A stretch of 64,000 bases of DNA from Przewalskia tangutica (lineage: Eukaryota; Streptophyta; Magnoliopsida; Solanales; Solanaceae), in the NCBI GenBank assembly GCA_029844215.1, contig CM056733.1:42235142-42299141 (forward strand). The letters are read 5' to 3'. Position 1 is the stretch's first letter. Each line of letters begins with the position of its first letter. Position numbers and translations under genes: made by a program. Below, one piece after another: positions 46,776-60,181 of the stretch. The notes beneath the pieces were generated by a model, which made no database searches, was not told where the DNA came from, and saw only the letters and a program-made list of their open reading frames with translations.

Positions 46776-48144
46776 CTAACAATGAGAGTAAATCAAGGGA
46801 ATACGTACAACATCACAATAAGAGATTCCCGATCAAATCATGGGTAGCGAACCCATAGAAACAGGTGGTATAACGTCTTAGGGTTCTTACCCCTCATTTA
46901 TACTCTTACCCTGAAGAAGGTGGTATAACGTCTTGGGGGTTTGCCCCTCATTTATACTCTTACCCTGGAAAAGGTAATAAAACAAGTGGTATAACGTCTT
47001 GGGGGTTTACCCCTCATTTATACTCTTATCCTGGAGAAGGTGGTATAGCGTCTTGGGGGTTTACCCCTCACTTATACTCTTACCCTATCTCAACCGGCCA
47101 TCATACAATAAATAAGCAAGTTAGAAATCCCCCTAACTTCTTATTAGTCTTATTCGTCTACACTCTCATTTTAGTTTACTTAAGGCACTAACATGTCTTT
47201 TATAAAAATCCGGGAATTTAACCCAAAGTACTACGTACTTCAACCTTTTAAAAATGATTCATTGTTATATAGAACTTCCAAGATACTATAAACCGTAGTA
47301 TCAAGTCAAAATTACTTTTCAAGACAAGTCACCATACCTTTAAACATAAAGTTAGGTTTCTAAAATCAAGTGACTCCTTTTATTATAAAACCTTAGGCAA
47401 TTGATGCCTTAAAAATCAAATTGCCTTTTCATTAAAGTTAAGTCATTTATCTTTCCATAAAACAAATATAACCAACTCCCCATAAAGTCGTTACATTCGC
47501 TTTATACCTTAGCCATAAACAATTTCCGATCCAAGGGACTTATACGTTTAAAACGGAACAAATATCACATACTTTAAAACTCTTCAAGTCCCTTAACTTT
47601 AATAAAACATTAGACATCCTTAATACTTTCAAAGAAGTGAGTTAATCTCCTAACTCACCCAACTTGGCTATTCATAAAACTAGTAAAGGATATCAAGGTA
47701 TTGTACGTCTACCGTACTATATACGTACAACTAGTCATGCTCAAAAGATAGGAAAAGTTCTACATACCTCGCCGGGTCAACCACTTTCCAAGTACAAAGT
47801 CCCGCCCGTAGTATGTCAACCTATAATATTCACAATACGTCTAATAAGGCCTTACTTCAAACGTAGAATATTATAAGTGTCAAGTCGCTAAATTCTACGG
47901 AAAATCGGACAGCACCTCCTTTGTTTTTACTAACTTGCCACCTTTTTCAAGGCCGAATACAATAACCAAACACGCCACATTTAAGGCACAATCAAAGCAA
48001 TTAATCAATAGGGGATTACACGTCTACTAGACGTGTAAAATTCCGCCCCACAACCGATAACAAACTACAAGTCCAAAATCGGCCACATTGAGTTCAACAA
48101 TACCAATTCTTATCCAATTTCCATTTCAATCCAAATTGGTAGCA
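46776..48144 (-). mobile_element. R8 LTR, second portion, cut by R10
   Basis: It continues the LTR interrupted at 36818 and runs to ATTGGTAGCA at 48144, where R10 begins. The same sequence in R7 reads on as TAACATGATATC, so the break is an insertion site. The LTR's 5' terminus must lie beyond R10, outside the window. Confidence 0.8.
46864..47086 (-). repeat. Tandem array of ~50-66 bp in R8 LTR
   Basis: Four units begin GGTATAACGTCTTGGGGGTT and end TTTATACTCTTACCCTG. They are unrelated in sequence to the arrays of R9 or R6 at the equivalent LTR position. Confidence 0.88.
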
Positions 48145-48551
48145 TGTTATACCCCGTATTTTCAGAGTATGTACGTAAGGACGTACGTAGAAAATTTGAA
48201 CTTGAAGATTTGGCTTGGCCGATTTATTTTTGTGCACAACCCCCGATTAGAGTCGTTTTTAGACCCAACGTTTTAACAACATTAGTTGGGGAATTTGCCG
48301 CTATGTAAATTTTAATTTTTGCGGATTTTTCCGAGAGACGAAACATTTTGGACCAACAAGAGAGCGACACTTGTCACCCTCTCATTGGAACACCTTGGGC
48401 GGTCAAGGGTGGCCGAAAGTGAGCCTATTTTGTCATGGAGTTGGTAGGATATTTGTGTGTTAGTTGGTTAAGGGGCACTTGGCAAGATCTTGGCCCTACA
48501 CTTGCCTTGCACTTGGCATGATCTTGGCCATTGGTTGGCCTTGGCTTATAC

Positions 48552-48559
48552 TATAAATA
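48552..48559 (+). promoter_or_regulatory. TATA box of R10 5' LTR
   Basis: TATAAATA followed by a C run and CTTCATCCATTCC. The partner site in the 3' LTR is 54692-54699. Confidence 0.7.
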
Positions 48560-50589
48560 CCCCCCTTAGGATGACTTCTTCATCCATTCCAAATATTTCC
48601 TAAGTGTTAGAAATCCTCCCTCCCTTGAAAGAGTTGTTCTCGTCCCCCTCCCCCTTGTGAGGCCTTAGCCGAGAGTCCCCCCCTCCCTTGGCCGAGAGTT
48701 CCCCCCCCCTAGTGGGGTAGTAGAGGGTATACACCCCCTCTCTTGTGGTGCTAGCCGTGGGGTACCCCCCCCCCCCTAGCCTAGTTGTTTTCGTATAAAT
48801 ACCCCCCCTCTTGGTAGAAATACTCTCAAAAGTATTGTTATAATGCCCAAATTACCTTAGCCGTATACCTTGTAGTATTCTAAGGTTATACCTATACAAA
48901 AGCCCAGAAATACTATTATACTTTCCGTCAGTCACAAAACCGAAACCACAAGGAAAATCTCCATAGTTAGTTGGAGTAATAAGTAGAAGTTGGTTAGAAC
49001 TTCTAAGGGTTGTTTGGAGGCGGTCGGAGCCTGAGTAGGAGCTAAACCTTGCTCAGGATCGACATTATAACTTGGATAATTATGGGCTTATCGAGGTAAA
49101 TATTTTGTCCTCTGTAATTGGAAATTACATGATTGTTAGACTATATAGTTGAAGTATACTATATATAGAACTGAACGTTGTTATCGGCAATGTCTTTTGA
49201 CTTAAGCTGAATAATAAGAAACCTTTTCGAAGAAGAGTCTTGGCTGTATTTACATAGGATGTATTCTGATAGACTTGTGTAGCGATGCAGTGGAGTAGAA
49301 TTGTACCGTTAGGGTTAGATGTATAACCCCTGGTTGGCTTGATAGGCCTCGATAAGGAGGAGATTTACGCTGTTGCGGGAGGTCTTTGCGAATTTTACGT
49401 AGAATATTCTACGAAGAGACCTAACGTTAATAAGCGCCTTGTGGCCTTATAGGTGGAAGTACTATGCGTGGCGCGATCTACTTGGCTTAAGGAGTAGCGG
49501 CGGTTTGAGGTACTTGAGCGTTTTGCTATCGGTCGATACTCGTCGCGAGGTATGTGAACCTCTTCCTATCTCTTCTAGCATGATATGTGTGAACTATGTA
49601 GTACGGTGAGCGTCATGTGCTAAATGTATTTGATTGGTTTAAAACATAAAGTGTTATAACGGCTTTATGGGAAGTTGGTTATAACGACTTTATGTTGGTA
49701 GAAGATACTTGTGGTTTTTAAAAGGTAATGATTTGAACTATAAGCGGCTTGTTATGTGTTAATAAAGAACTTGAAGTATTTCAAAAGATTTTTGAATCAT
49801 TTTGAAAGAAGTAATACTTGGTTTTGAAAACTTAAGAGTTATACTAGCTTTATGGGAAGTTAGGTATAACGGCTTAAGAATGTTTCTTGATTTGAATCGA
49901 GAATGTGTATCGACAAATCAACTGCGGCGTTAATAAAAGGAAATGTTTTGTGATTAAGTATTATTAAAACCGGTAGAAACTTCCATCTGCATAGAAGCTA
50001 AGATGAGACAAAATGATATTTCCTAGATCATGGTTCTGTAATAAGATTGTTATAAACAAGAATATCCTACTCATATAAGGCATATGTTTCTCAAATTGTT
50101 TAAAAGAGAATTATATTCTTAAATGAATAAAACTATGAACTACGAAACCCTTCTAAAATAAGAAACGTGAACATTTGAAATTAGGCAAACTTGGACGTTT
50201 GGAAAATAATGTCGTTACTTGATCTTACAAAGGTAAGTGTTTTGGTTTACTTAAAAGGATAATCACTCTATTTTCCTATAACTACGAGTATTGTGTGACT
50301 TTTGTGAAAGTAACGTATCTTTTAAAGAGTTAATGTATGAAGTACTTTGGGGATAAAAACCCGAACTTGTGGACATATAGTAGAAAGTACCTTGTGTGTA
50401 TAACTTGATTGTGTTGGTTTGTGATAGCCTTGTAATACTTTCTTGTTGATTGATAAGTAAACATGCTAGGATGCTACGTATGTTAGTATCTTGTGATGTT
50501 AGTGTAAAGGGTTTCCCGATTTGTGCTTAAAGTTGTTTGACTATCGGTAGTTATGTTGGTATTGTACCACTCACCTTGACTTATTTCGG

Positions 50590-50830
50590 AGGTTAAGCCG
50601 CCTCCACGCGGGGTAGACTTCGGTGATGCAGGACCATGATTCGAGAATACCTCATGCGGGTCGAGGATCCATGCGGAACTACGGGAGTTCCGTGTTAGTG
50701 TGCGGCCTTTATGGTCACGCGGTCTATGTGGCCATGCGGTGCGAGTCGGGGCGATGCCGGGAGTAGCTACCCTCGATGCGGGGTTATACCTCATGCGGGC
50801 CTATGAGGTTGGCCTATGCGGAGTGCGGGA
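50590..50830 (+). repeat. Degenerate CATGCGG-rich repeats in R10 5' LTR
   Basis: CATGCGG-type words recur irregularly around GAATACCTCATGCGGG and GATCCATGCGGAAC. No fixed period is clear. R11 has the same sequence at 57655-57925 and 63465-63725, so R10 and R11 are one subfamily. Confidence 0.55.
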
Positions 50831-51259
50831 AGTTCGGGGCTAGACGCGCATTTGATCTTTGAGCGAGTGACCGGCTTTGATCATGTGACGGCCTAGATAG
50901 ATATCATGATCTGATTTATGACCTTGTTAGTACTGTAGGTGTTAGTAGTCGGCTATGTCTTCGTACTTACCTGTCTTGTTTTATTTGGACACGGTGGGAC
51001 ACGGTGTTCATGTGTATTCCTTGGTGCTTTTCTATCATAGGCTGGCGGTGAGGAAAGGTATTCCACGGGCATGATTGATGTTATGGGCTTGAGACCCATA
51101 GTTATATTTGAGTGATGACTTGAGGCGTGAGTCACGACTTGACATATCGCTTATTTATTGTGAGCGTAGTTTGGTTATCATACATGTCTCCGCTTTATAG
51201 ACTATTATGATTTCATTTACGATATTTTTAGTTTCACATACTAAATTCTGTTGTCTTGA

Positions 51260-51440
51260 CCTCCTTGGCTGCGTTCATGCCGCAGGTTGAGGTACACCAG
51301 TCGTTGATCCTAGCTCTCAGGGTCACAGTTTCAGCGTTTGGGAAGCTCCGTTTCTCCGGAGGCTTATCAGTGGTATAGTCCCCTGTCGTCGTAAGTGTTT
51401 ACATTCAGGGGTTTGGCGGGGCCCTGTCCCGCCATTGTTG
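51260..51440 (+). promoter_or_regulatory. Hairpin chain in R10 5' LTR
   Basis: Stems CTGCG.../CGCAG near 51270, CTCCG/CGGAG near 51345-51360, and GGCGGG/CCCGCC near 51415-51433 are present, in the same order as in R6. Confidence 0.55.
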
Positions 51441-51697
51441 TCGTATCATTCTTAGAGGTCTGTAGTACTGTTGTGGGCAGGGTTTGTAAAAAGGATTAAA
51501 CTGTTCATGTTGAAAGAGTTGTTATTTATATATATATACTGAAGGTAACCGTTTTTGGTTAGCCTGTCTTCTTATTTCACTGTCTTATTACACTGGTTTC
51601 ATGTATTGTCTTTATGTTCCGCTGATTACTCTGATGTATGTCTACTTGGGTGCCCGGGGTAAGGCACGATCCGCAGGCCGGTTGGTCGTGACAAAAG

Positions 51698-51709
51698 TGG
51701 TATCAGAGC
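51698..51709 (+). other. R10 primer-binding site
   Basis: TGGTATCAGAGC, a perfect match to the complement of plant initiator-Met tRNA 3' end, four bases after the LTR. The leader 51710-51899 holds nothing coding. Confidence 0.95.
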
Positions 51710-51899
51710 GATTAATCCTCGGAAAGTGTCTACGCCAGTATCGATGAAGTCTTGATTATCGGTGTGTTGTGCACCACACCAATAATCAGGAGGCTATAGG
51801 ATATTTAGGATTGGTTTCTATTCTTCTCACTCTGAGATCGTGCCTTAGAGCTGTGTTGTAAGTTGGACCCTCTAACGTATTTCTTTCCACTTACCGCTT

Positions 51900-52560
51900 A
51901 TGCCTCGCGTGGCAACCGGGCCCGGGAGGGCAAAGCGGCGAGGAGGCTGCGAGTTGAGTTGAGAGGGTTACGTGGGCACATGCCCAATCATCACCGAGGT
52001 GGTGCTTCATTCGGGAGTTTTGCGGCGTCACTAGCCCAAGAGTTTAGCACGGCGGCGATTCCTCTGCGGCCATGTTATTTGAACGCCCGGTTCCACGGCC
52101 GGAGCAGAGAATATAGATTTCAGGCGACCACATTTACTAACTATGGATTTGACTACGAGAGTATACCGATGTACCGCGAGTCTTGATGACTATCTAAGAG
52201 AGGTTGTGCAAGAGTAATTCTTGATTGGGCTTGAGCATGGCACGTATGCGGGCTTATGCGCAGTGGCCAACGTAGAGATCGGCGGGTTAACGAAGGACAA
52301 CGAAGAGGGCGAGCAGCAAGGTCCTTTAGTAACTTTGAGGCGAGTCGCCTCGCGTGATTAGATTATGCACATCCACGGTCTGGCGAGGTCCTCCACGAAT
52401 TTGGGGCGCTCGGGGTATGCGGGAGTTGGTGAGCTCGGATCTTCGGTTCGCGGTGTGACGCCATCGGGAAATGTCGTCTTTTAGTTGGTACTTGTTGTAC
52501 CTATGACCGTCAGGGTCTGATGTCGAAAGAGTGTCCTTGTAAGAGGACTTAGCCTTCAGG
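51900..52560 (+). pseudogene. gag: R10 gag remnant
   Basis: The start ATGCCTCGCGTGGCAACC lies at 51900, with a stop after about 20 codons. Recognisable pieces are an ASFGSFA-type word, a SLDDYLREVVQE helix (about 52167-52217) matching the GLDEYL helix of R6, and a methionine/arginine-rich stretch. Zinc knuckles are reduced to an unreadable trace near 52500-52540. It is shorter and more decayed than R5 or R6 gag, and homologous to R11's. Confidence 0.65.
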
Positions 52561-53200
52561 ATCGATGGGTAGCCGTCACCTTCCTTAGCTATGCGCCCTA
52601 CGGGGCAGGTTTGATTAGAACGACTTAAGGGAGTGGAGCAGTAGAGACAGGTTTATCCTTAACCCTCTAGAGATTAGTACGTGATAAGGTGAGTATACCT
52701 TAAGTGCTATGTTCGATAGCGATGAGTTAGTTGTGATTAGTAGTTATGGTGGATTAACCGAGTAAGATTTTGGGGGATAGAGAAGGTGTGAGCCTTAGAG
52801 TGTTATACGTAGAGACCTTAGAGGTAAGGCCATCTCGAGTAAAAGATGTATTGTTTATGGTTGACCCTTATCGGAGTGCATAGTGCACGTAAGCTATGTT
52901 TGTGGGATAAGTCCCTGAGTAGTGTGAAATGAAAGAGGGTAGTTGAGCTAAGAAGACCGCTAGGTTTTCGTAACGTGATTTGTGAAATTGTTCCGGATCG
53001 GGGAGCTAATGTTTTGCGTGTTGCCGGGCCGGGTTGAGGCCATGTTGCGGGTCAACCCGCGGCATGTTTGGTGGTGGGGTCAGTTTGTGGTGGTCACTTT
53101 GGAGGTAGGGTCATGAGGGTGTTAGGCCCGAGTTTAGTTAACCAACACGAGTTCGTGGACGTTCGACCGATGAGTCGGCCGAGGAGGTCGGCCTTGTCTT
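52561..53200 (+). other. R10 non-coding region with the conserved block
   Basis: The GC-rich block is at about 53000-53165 (GCGGGTCAACCCGCGGCATG, GGTAGGGTCATGAGGGTG, CACGAGTTCGTGGACG). The preceding 400 bp also align with R6 (AACCCTCTAGAG, GACCTTAGAGGTAAGGCC). No coding motif is visible. Confidence 0.65.
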
Positions 53201-53970
53201 CTAGCAAAGACCGTTTACTCGGCGGTGTTGATTAATCGAAAGGTTGTAGGGCTGCGAGGTGCCTACCTACACCTTAAGACGACAGTGGAGCCAGTTCTGG
53301 CTTCTTTTTGGAGGTTTTACCGAGCAAGGTTAGGAACTCGGGTGAGTCTCGAGAATCGCGTTCGCCTCCGGGCGGTGTGTGTATTTGAGGTAGTTGTGGG
53401 GATTGTTGTCTCTGTGGAGGAGTGTTTAGGCTACCATTTGGTTTCGAATGTCGCCTTATGAGGCCTTGTAGGGGCGGAAGTGTAAGTTCTTGCGGTCGAT
53501 TGGTTCGATGTTGGCAAGATTCGGATAGTTGGTTGAGCTTGTTCCGGTGATTTGTGGATAGGGTAAAGCTTGTCTAGAAGAGGTTACGGCAGCTCGGAGA
53601 AATCGTGCGGATAATCGGCGACGCTTTAGAGTTGAGTTGTGGTCGGTCTTCTTGAAGATACCACCGGTTTGGGTGTGACGAGTTTTGGAAAGCAGAGGAA
53701 CTTAGCCCGAGTTACTTTGGGCCTTACAGATCTGGTGCGAGTAGGCGGGTTGCCTATATGTTAGCTTTGCCGTCCGACTTAGGAGGCGATGCGTCCGATC
53801 TTTCGTGTTGCTATATGCGAGAAAAGTATCGGAGATCCATTGAGTGTTCCCGCTTAATAATGACCCAATTGGAGATAGTAACCCGAGATTTGGAAGCGAA
53901 GCGATTTAAATGTGGTAAGAGTTCGAATGCACGACAACCTCGGGGATCGCGTCGCACCGGTACCATTTGT
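53201..53970 (+). pseudogene. R10 integrase remnant (distal core and C-terminal domain)
   Basis: It opens with TVYSAVLINRKVVGLRGAYLH, the stretch that follows the first catalytic Asp in Ty3/Gypsy integrases. FWRFYRARLGTRVSLENR and a SVEECLG-type helix follow, then a VDWFDVGKIRI segment, then a GPY/F-like segment in pieces (ELSPSYFGP at about 53700-53725). YMLALPSDLGGDASD and a degraded C-terminus follow. The catalytic Asp words and the HHCC finger are gone, so it cannot be active. Protease, RT and RNase H are missing between gag and this piece. Confidence 0.75.
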
Positions 53971-54283
53971 TAGGTCGCGGAGTGACACTAGAACCTCGCG
54001 GCAAAGTGACAAAAGTGGTATCACGGCGAGTAAAGGGAGAAGCGAGCATGTATTGCGGCGGAGATGTGACCATTTCTATTGTATGGAGAAAGTGCGAAGG
54101 AATTATATTTTAGACCACTTGGATGGGAGCGTTTGTGATGTTAGAGGTGTTTCCTCATGGACTTGGATGTAGTATTTTGTGGCCATGTGTGGCAAGGATT
54201 GTTCGTAAGTATATAGTAGTGAAGACTATCTTTGGCGCGCGTTAGTTTTGAGACTTAGAAGGAACATTCAGGACGTATGTTTC
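53971..54283 (+). other. R10 3' untranslated end of the internal region
   Basis: About 310 bp with no coding motif. It has GTGGCCATGTGTGGCA near 54180, shared with R4, R6 and R7, and a decayed ACATTCAGGACGTATGT palindrome just before the PPT. Confidence 0.65.
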
Positions 54284-54297
54284 TTAGGAGGGGAGAA
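54284..54297 (+). other. R10 polypurine tract
   Basis: TTAGGAGGGGAGAA is followed directly by TGTTATACCCCGTATTTT at 54298. Confidence 0.82.
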
Positions 54298-56825
54298 TGT
54301 TATACCCCGTATTTTGAGTATGCGTGGGGCGTGCGTAGAAAATTTGAACTTGAAGATTTGGCTTGGCGATTTATTTTTGTGCACAACCCCGATTAGAGTC
54401 GTTTTTTGACGAAACGTTTTCCACGACTTTCGTAGGGAATTTCGGCTATGTCATTTTTAATTTTTGCGGATTTTTAGAGAGGCGAAACATTTTGGACCAA
54501 CAAGAGCGACACTTGTCACCTCTCATTGGAACACCTTGGGCGGTCAAGGGTGGCGAAAGTGAGCCTATTTTGTCATGGAGTTGGTAGGATATTTGTGTGT
54601 TAGTTGGTTAAGGGGCACTTGGCAAGATCTTGGCCCTACACTTGCCTTGCACTTGGCATGATCTTGGCCATTGGTTGGCCTTGGCTTATACTATAAATAC
54701 CACCCATGAGGAGGACTTCTTCATCCATTCCTAATATTTCCTATGTGTTAGAAATCCTCCTCCCTGAAAGAGTTGTTCTCGTCCCCCTCCCTTGTGAGGC
54801 CTTAGCGAGAGTCCCCCTTGGCGAGAGTTCCCCACAGTGGGGTAGGCCGAGGGTATACACCCTCTTATGGTGCTAGCAGGTAGGGGTACCCCCTAGCCTA
54901 GTTGTTTCGTATAAATACCCCCTCTTGGTAGAAATACTCTCAAAGTATTGTTATAATGCCCAAATTACCTTAGCCGTATACCTTGTAGTATTCTAAGGTT
55001 ATACCTATACAAAAAGCCCAAAAATACTATTATACTTTCCGGTCCACAAAACCAAACCCTAAGGAAAATCTCCATAGTTAGTTGGAGTAATAAGTAGAAG
55101 TTGGTTAGAACTTCTAAGGGTTGTTTGGAGGCGGGTCGGAGCGCATGAGTGGGAGCTAAACCTTGCTCGGGATCGACATTATAACTTGGATAATTATGGG
55201 CTTATCGAGGTAAATATTTTGTCCTCTATTGTAATTGGAAATTACATGATTGTTAGACTATATAGTTGAAGTATACTATATATAGAATCGAGCGTTGTTA
55301 TCGGCAATGTCTTTTGACTTAAGCCCGAATAATAAGAAACCTTTCGAAGAAATCTTGAATTGTATTTACATAGGGTGTATTACAGTAGACTTGTGTAGCG
55401 ATGCAGTGGAGTAGAATTGTACAGTTAGGGTTAGATGTATAACCCCTGGTTGGCTTGATGGCGAGCCTCGATAAGGAGGAGATTTCTGTTGTTGCGGGGA
55501 GGTCTTTGCCGAATTTTATGTAGAATATTCTACGAAGAGACCTAACGTTAATAAGCGCCTTGTGGCCTTATAGGTGGAAGTACTATGCGTGGCGCGATCT
55601 ACTTGGCTTAAGGAGTAGCGGCGGTTTGAGGTACTTGGGCGTTTTGCTATCGATCGATACTCGTCGCGAGGTATGTGAACCTCTTCCTATCTCTTCTAGC
55701 ATGATATGTGTGAACTATGTAGTGCGGTGAGCGTCATGTGCTAAATGTATTTGATTGGTTTAAAACATAAAGTGTTATAACGGCTTTATGAAGTTGGTTA
55801 TAACAACTTTATGTTGGTAGAAGATACTTGTGGTTTTAAAGGTAAGCGATTTGAACTATAATCGCTTGTTATGTGTTAATAAAGAACTTGAAGTATTTCA
55901 AAAGATTTTTGAATCATTTTGAAAGAAGAAGTAATACTTGGTTTTGAAAACTTAAGAGTTATACTAGCTTTATGGGAAGTTAGGTATAACGGCTTAAGAA
56001 TGTTTCTTGATTTGGAAATCGAATGTGTATCGACAAACCACTGCGGCGTTAATAAAAGGAAATGTTTTGTGATTAAGTATTATTAAAACCAGTAGAAACT
56101 TCCATCTGCATAGAAGCTAAGATGAGACAAAATGATATTTCCTAGATCATGGCTGCTGTAATAAGATTGTTATAAACAAGAATATCCTACTCACATATAA
56201 GGCATATGTTTCTCAAATTGTTTAAAAGAGAATTATATTCTTAAATGAATAAAACTATGAACTACGAAACCCTTCTAAAATAAGAAACGTGAACATTTGA
56301 AATTAGGCAAACTTGGACGTTTGGAAAATAATGTCGTTACTTGATCTTACAAAGGTAAGTGTTTTGGTTTACTTAAAAGGATAATCACTCTATTTTCCTA
56401 TAACTACGGGTATTGTGTGACTTTTGTGAAAGTAACGTATCTTTTAAAGAGTTAATGTATGAAGTACTTTGGGGATAAAAACCCGAACTTGTGGACATAT
56501 AGTAGAAAGTACCTTGTGTGTATAACTTGATTGTGTTGGTTTGTGATAGCCTTGTAATACTTTCTTGTTGATTGATAAGTAAACATGCTAGGATGCTACG
56601 TATGTTAGTATCTTGTGATGTTAGTGTAAAGGGGTTTCCCCCTCGACTGTGCTTAAAGTTGTTTGACTATCAGCCGTTATGTTGGTATTGTACCACTCAC
56701 CTTGACTTATTTCCGGAGGTTGTCGCCTCCGTCGCGGTAGACTTCGGTGATGCAGGACCATGATTCGAGAATACCTCATGCGGGTCCAGGGGATCCATGC
56801 GGAACTACGGGAGTTCCAGGTTAGT
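54298..56825 (+). mobile_element. R10 3' LTR, first 2.5 kb, cut by R11
   Basis: It is collinear with 48145-50700 and has the TATA box at 54692-54699. It stops at GTTAGT (56825), where R11 begins with TGTCACGACCCG. The partner LTR reads on into TGCGGCCTTTATGG at this point. The remainder is outside the window. Confidence 0.9.
54692..54699 (+). promoter_or_regulatory. TATA box of R10 3' LTR
   Basis: TATAAATA in the same context as 48552-48559. Confidence 0.65.
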
Positions 56826-59807
56826 TGTCACGACCCGATTCCGGGCCCGTGACTGGTGCCTTACCCCGGGCACCCTAGTGATACAACATCAGAGTAATCA
56901 GCGGAACATAAAACAATACAAGACATATTATGAAATATGAAACAATAATCTGAGAAAAACTTGCCTTTCGGCATATATATAAATAACGACTTTTTCCAAC
57001 ATGAACAGTTTTAATCCTTTTTACAAACCACGCCACAGCGGTTACTCTGAGACCTCTAAGAAATGATACGACAACAATGGCGGGGCGGGGCCCGCCATAC
57101 TTCGAATGTAAACACCTACAACAACGAGGACTATACGGCTGATAAGCCTCGGAGAAACGGAGCTTTCCACGTGACTCGTGACCCAAGAGCGAGGATCAAT
57201 GGCGGTGTACCTTTACTGCGGCATGAACGCAGCCCGAAGGAGGTCGATCTGGCAGTACCAAGTATGTGAAATCGAAAATAAATCAGTAAATGAAATCATA
57301 GTAGTCTATACAAAGCGGGAGACATGTATGATAACCAAACTACGATTCACTATAAATAAGCGATCATGTCAAGTCGTGGACTCACGCCTCAGTCATCACT
57401 CAATTTTTACCAATGGGTCACACGCCCACAACATCAATCGTGCGTGGAATACCTTCCTCAGCTAGCGGTTTATGATACACAAACACCAAGGAATACACAT
57501 GAACACGAGGTCCCACGTGTCCTAATAAAACGATGCAGGTAAATGCGAAGGCATGGCGACTACTAACACCTATGCACAACAAGGTCATAAAATGTGTCAT
57601 GATATCTGTCTGCACGTCACATGATAAAAGGCGGTCACTCGCGCGAGATCAAATGTGCGCGTCTAGCCACGAACTCTCCGCACTCGCGCATAGGCCAACC
57701 TCATAGGCCGCATGAGGTATAACCCGCATCGAGGGTAGCTACTCGGCGTCGCCCTGGACTCGCGATCCGCGTAGCGCAAAGACCGCGTGACCACAAGGGC
57801 GTAAACTAACCCGGAACTCCGTAGTTCCGCATGGATCCTGGACCCGCGTAGGGTATCCTCGAATCATGGTCCTGCATCGCCGAGTCTACCCGCGTCGGAG
57901 GCGCCAACCTCCGGGACACAAGTCAAGGTGAGTGGTACAATACCAACATAACGGCTGATAGTCAAACAACTTTAAGCGTAGTCGAGGGGAAAACCCCTTT
58001 ACACTAACATCACAAGATACTAACACACGTAGCATCCTAACATGTTTACTTCTCAAATCAACAAGAAAGTATTACAAGGCTATCACAAACCAATACAATC
58101 AAGTTATTCACACAAGGTGCTTTCTACTAACAAGTTCGGGTATCTAACCCCAAAGTACTTCACACATTAAATCTTTAAAAGATCTGTTTCTTTCACATAA
58201 GTCACACAATACCCGTAGTATAAAATAGAGTGACTGTCCTTTTAAGAAAACCAAAACTCTTACCTTTGTAAAATCAAGTAACAACATTATTTTCCAAACG
58301 TCCAAGTTTGCCTAATTTCAAATGTTCACGTTTCTTATTTTAGAAAGGTTTCGTGGTTCATAGCCTTATTCATTTAAGAATATAATTCTCTTTTAAACAA
58401 TCTGAGAAACATAAGTCTTATGTGAGTAGGATATTCTTGTTTATAACAATCTTATTACAGCAGCCATGATCTAGGAAATATCATTTTGTCTCATCTTAGC
58501 TTCATGCGGATGGAAGTTTCTCTTGGTTTTAATAATACTTAATTATTCAAAACATTTCCTTTTAACGTATTGCAGTGGTTTGTCGATACACATCCTGATT
58601 TCCAAAATCAGTAAAACATTCTTAAGCCGTTATACCTAACTTCCCATAAAGCTAGTATAACTCTTAAGTTTTCAAAAGAAACCAAGTATCACTCTTCTTT
58701 CAAAACGATTTAGAAATCTTTTGAAATACTTCAAGTTCTTTATTATCACACATCAAGCCAGTTATAAACAAATCATTTACCTTTTAAAAACCACAAAGTA
58801 TTTTCGGACCTACATAAAGCTGTTATAACACTTTATGTTTCAAACCAATCAAATACATTTAACACGTATGCGTCTACTACATAGTTCACACATATCATGC
58901 TAGAAGAGATAGGAGAGGTTCACATACCTCGCGACAGTATCGACTAATAGCAAAACGCCCAAGTACTTCCAACCGTCGGCTACTCCTTAAGCCAAGTAGA
59001 TCGCGCCACGTAGTACTTCAACCTATAAGGCCACAAGGCGCTTATTAACATTTAGACCTTATCGCAGAACATTCTAGAAAATTCGTGCACCTCCCACGCA
59101 ACGGCGTAAATCTCTTCGCTTTAACGAGGCCGCTACCAAGCCAACCAGAGGGGTTACATCTAACCCGACGGTACAATTCTACTCACGAAAAGCTACACAA
59201 GCTCATCAATACGATACCCTATGTAAAAACAGTTCGATTGATTCTTCAGCTTAAGTCCAAAGACATTGCCACAAGCTATGTTCGATTATATACATAGTAT
59301 ACTTCAACTATATATTCCTACAACATGTAATATCCAATTACAATAGGGGACAAGATAATTACCTCGATAAGCCCATAATTATCCGAGTTTAATGTCGCTC
59401 CCGAGCAAGGTTTAGCTCCACTCGGGCGCTCAACCGCTCCAAACCACCCTTAGAAGTTCTAACCAACTTCTACATAACACTCCAACTAACTATGGAGATT
59501 TTCCTAGGGTTTCGGTTTTGTGGATGACGGAAAGTATAATAGTATTTAGGGCTTAGATAGGTATAACCTTAGAATACTACAAGGTATCTGGCTAAGGTAA
59601 TTTGGGCATTATAACAATACTTTTGAGAGTATTTCTACACCACAAAGGGGGTATTATACGAAAGCAACTAGGCTAGGGGTACACTCTCGGCTAGCACCAC
59701 TAGGGGGTGCTCTCGGCCTGAGGGGAGGGACGAGAACCATAAGGAAGGGAGGAGGATTCTAACACTTAGGAAATATTTAGGATGAAGAAGTTCATCAAAG
59801 GAGAGGG

Positions 59808-59815
59808 TATTTATA
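59808..59815 (-). promoter_or_regulatory. TATA box of R11 3' LTR
   Basis: TATTTATA on the + strand (TATAAATA on the minus strand), about 690 bp from the LTR start, as in R1. Confidence 0.65.
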
Positions 59816-60165
59816 GCACAAGCCAAGGCCAACCAATGGCGAATCTAGCCAAGTGTATAGCAAGTGTAAGGCCAAGATTCACCCAAGTGCCCCAGACCCT
59901 ACTCGCCCAAAACCCTCACAAATATCTACACAAAAATATCTACCACTGACACCCCAAAGTCGCCAGTGCGCCCTTGCCACCAATGAGAGGGTGCCATGTG
60001 TCGCCCTCTCGTTGGTCAAAAATGTTCCGTCTCTCGGAAAAATCCGCAAAAATAACAAAAGACATAGCCGGAATTTTCCCCTCGAAAGTTATGTAAAACG
60101 TTTCGTCGAAAAACGACTCTAACCGGGTGTTGTGCACAAATGCCATTCGGCGAGCCACTAGGCGG

Positions 60166-60181
60166 GGTGACACGTGTCACC
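60166..60181 (-). promoter_or_regulatory. Perfect G-box palindrome of R11 3' LTR
   Basis: GGTGACACGTGTCACC is a perfect 16-bp palindrome with a CACGTG core. It lies in the outer copy of the duplicated U3 segment. The inner copy (GGGTGCCATGTGTCGCCC, about 59988-60005) has lost the core. Confidence 0.65.

Larger units (their letters stand above)
48145..51693 (+). mobile_element. R10 5' LTR, 3.55 kb
   Basis: It begins TGTTATACCCCGTATTTTC and ends TTGGTCGTGACA just before a perfect PBS. The upstream palindrome has lost its core (GACACTTGTC). Poly-C runs near 48690-48780 vary in length against the partner LTR. The left flank TAGCA is the likely target duplication; the right copy is outside the window. 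Confidence 0.92.
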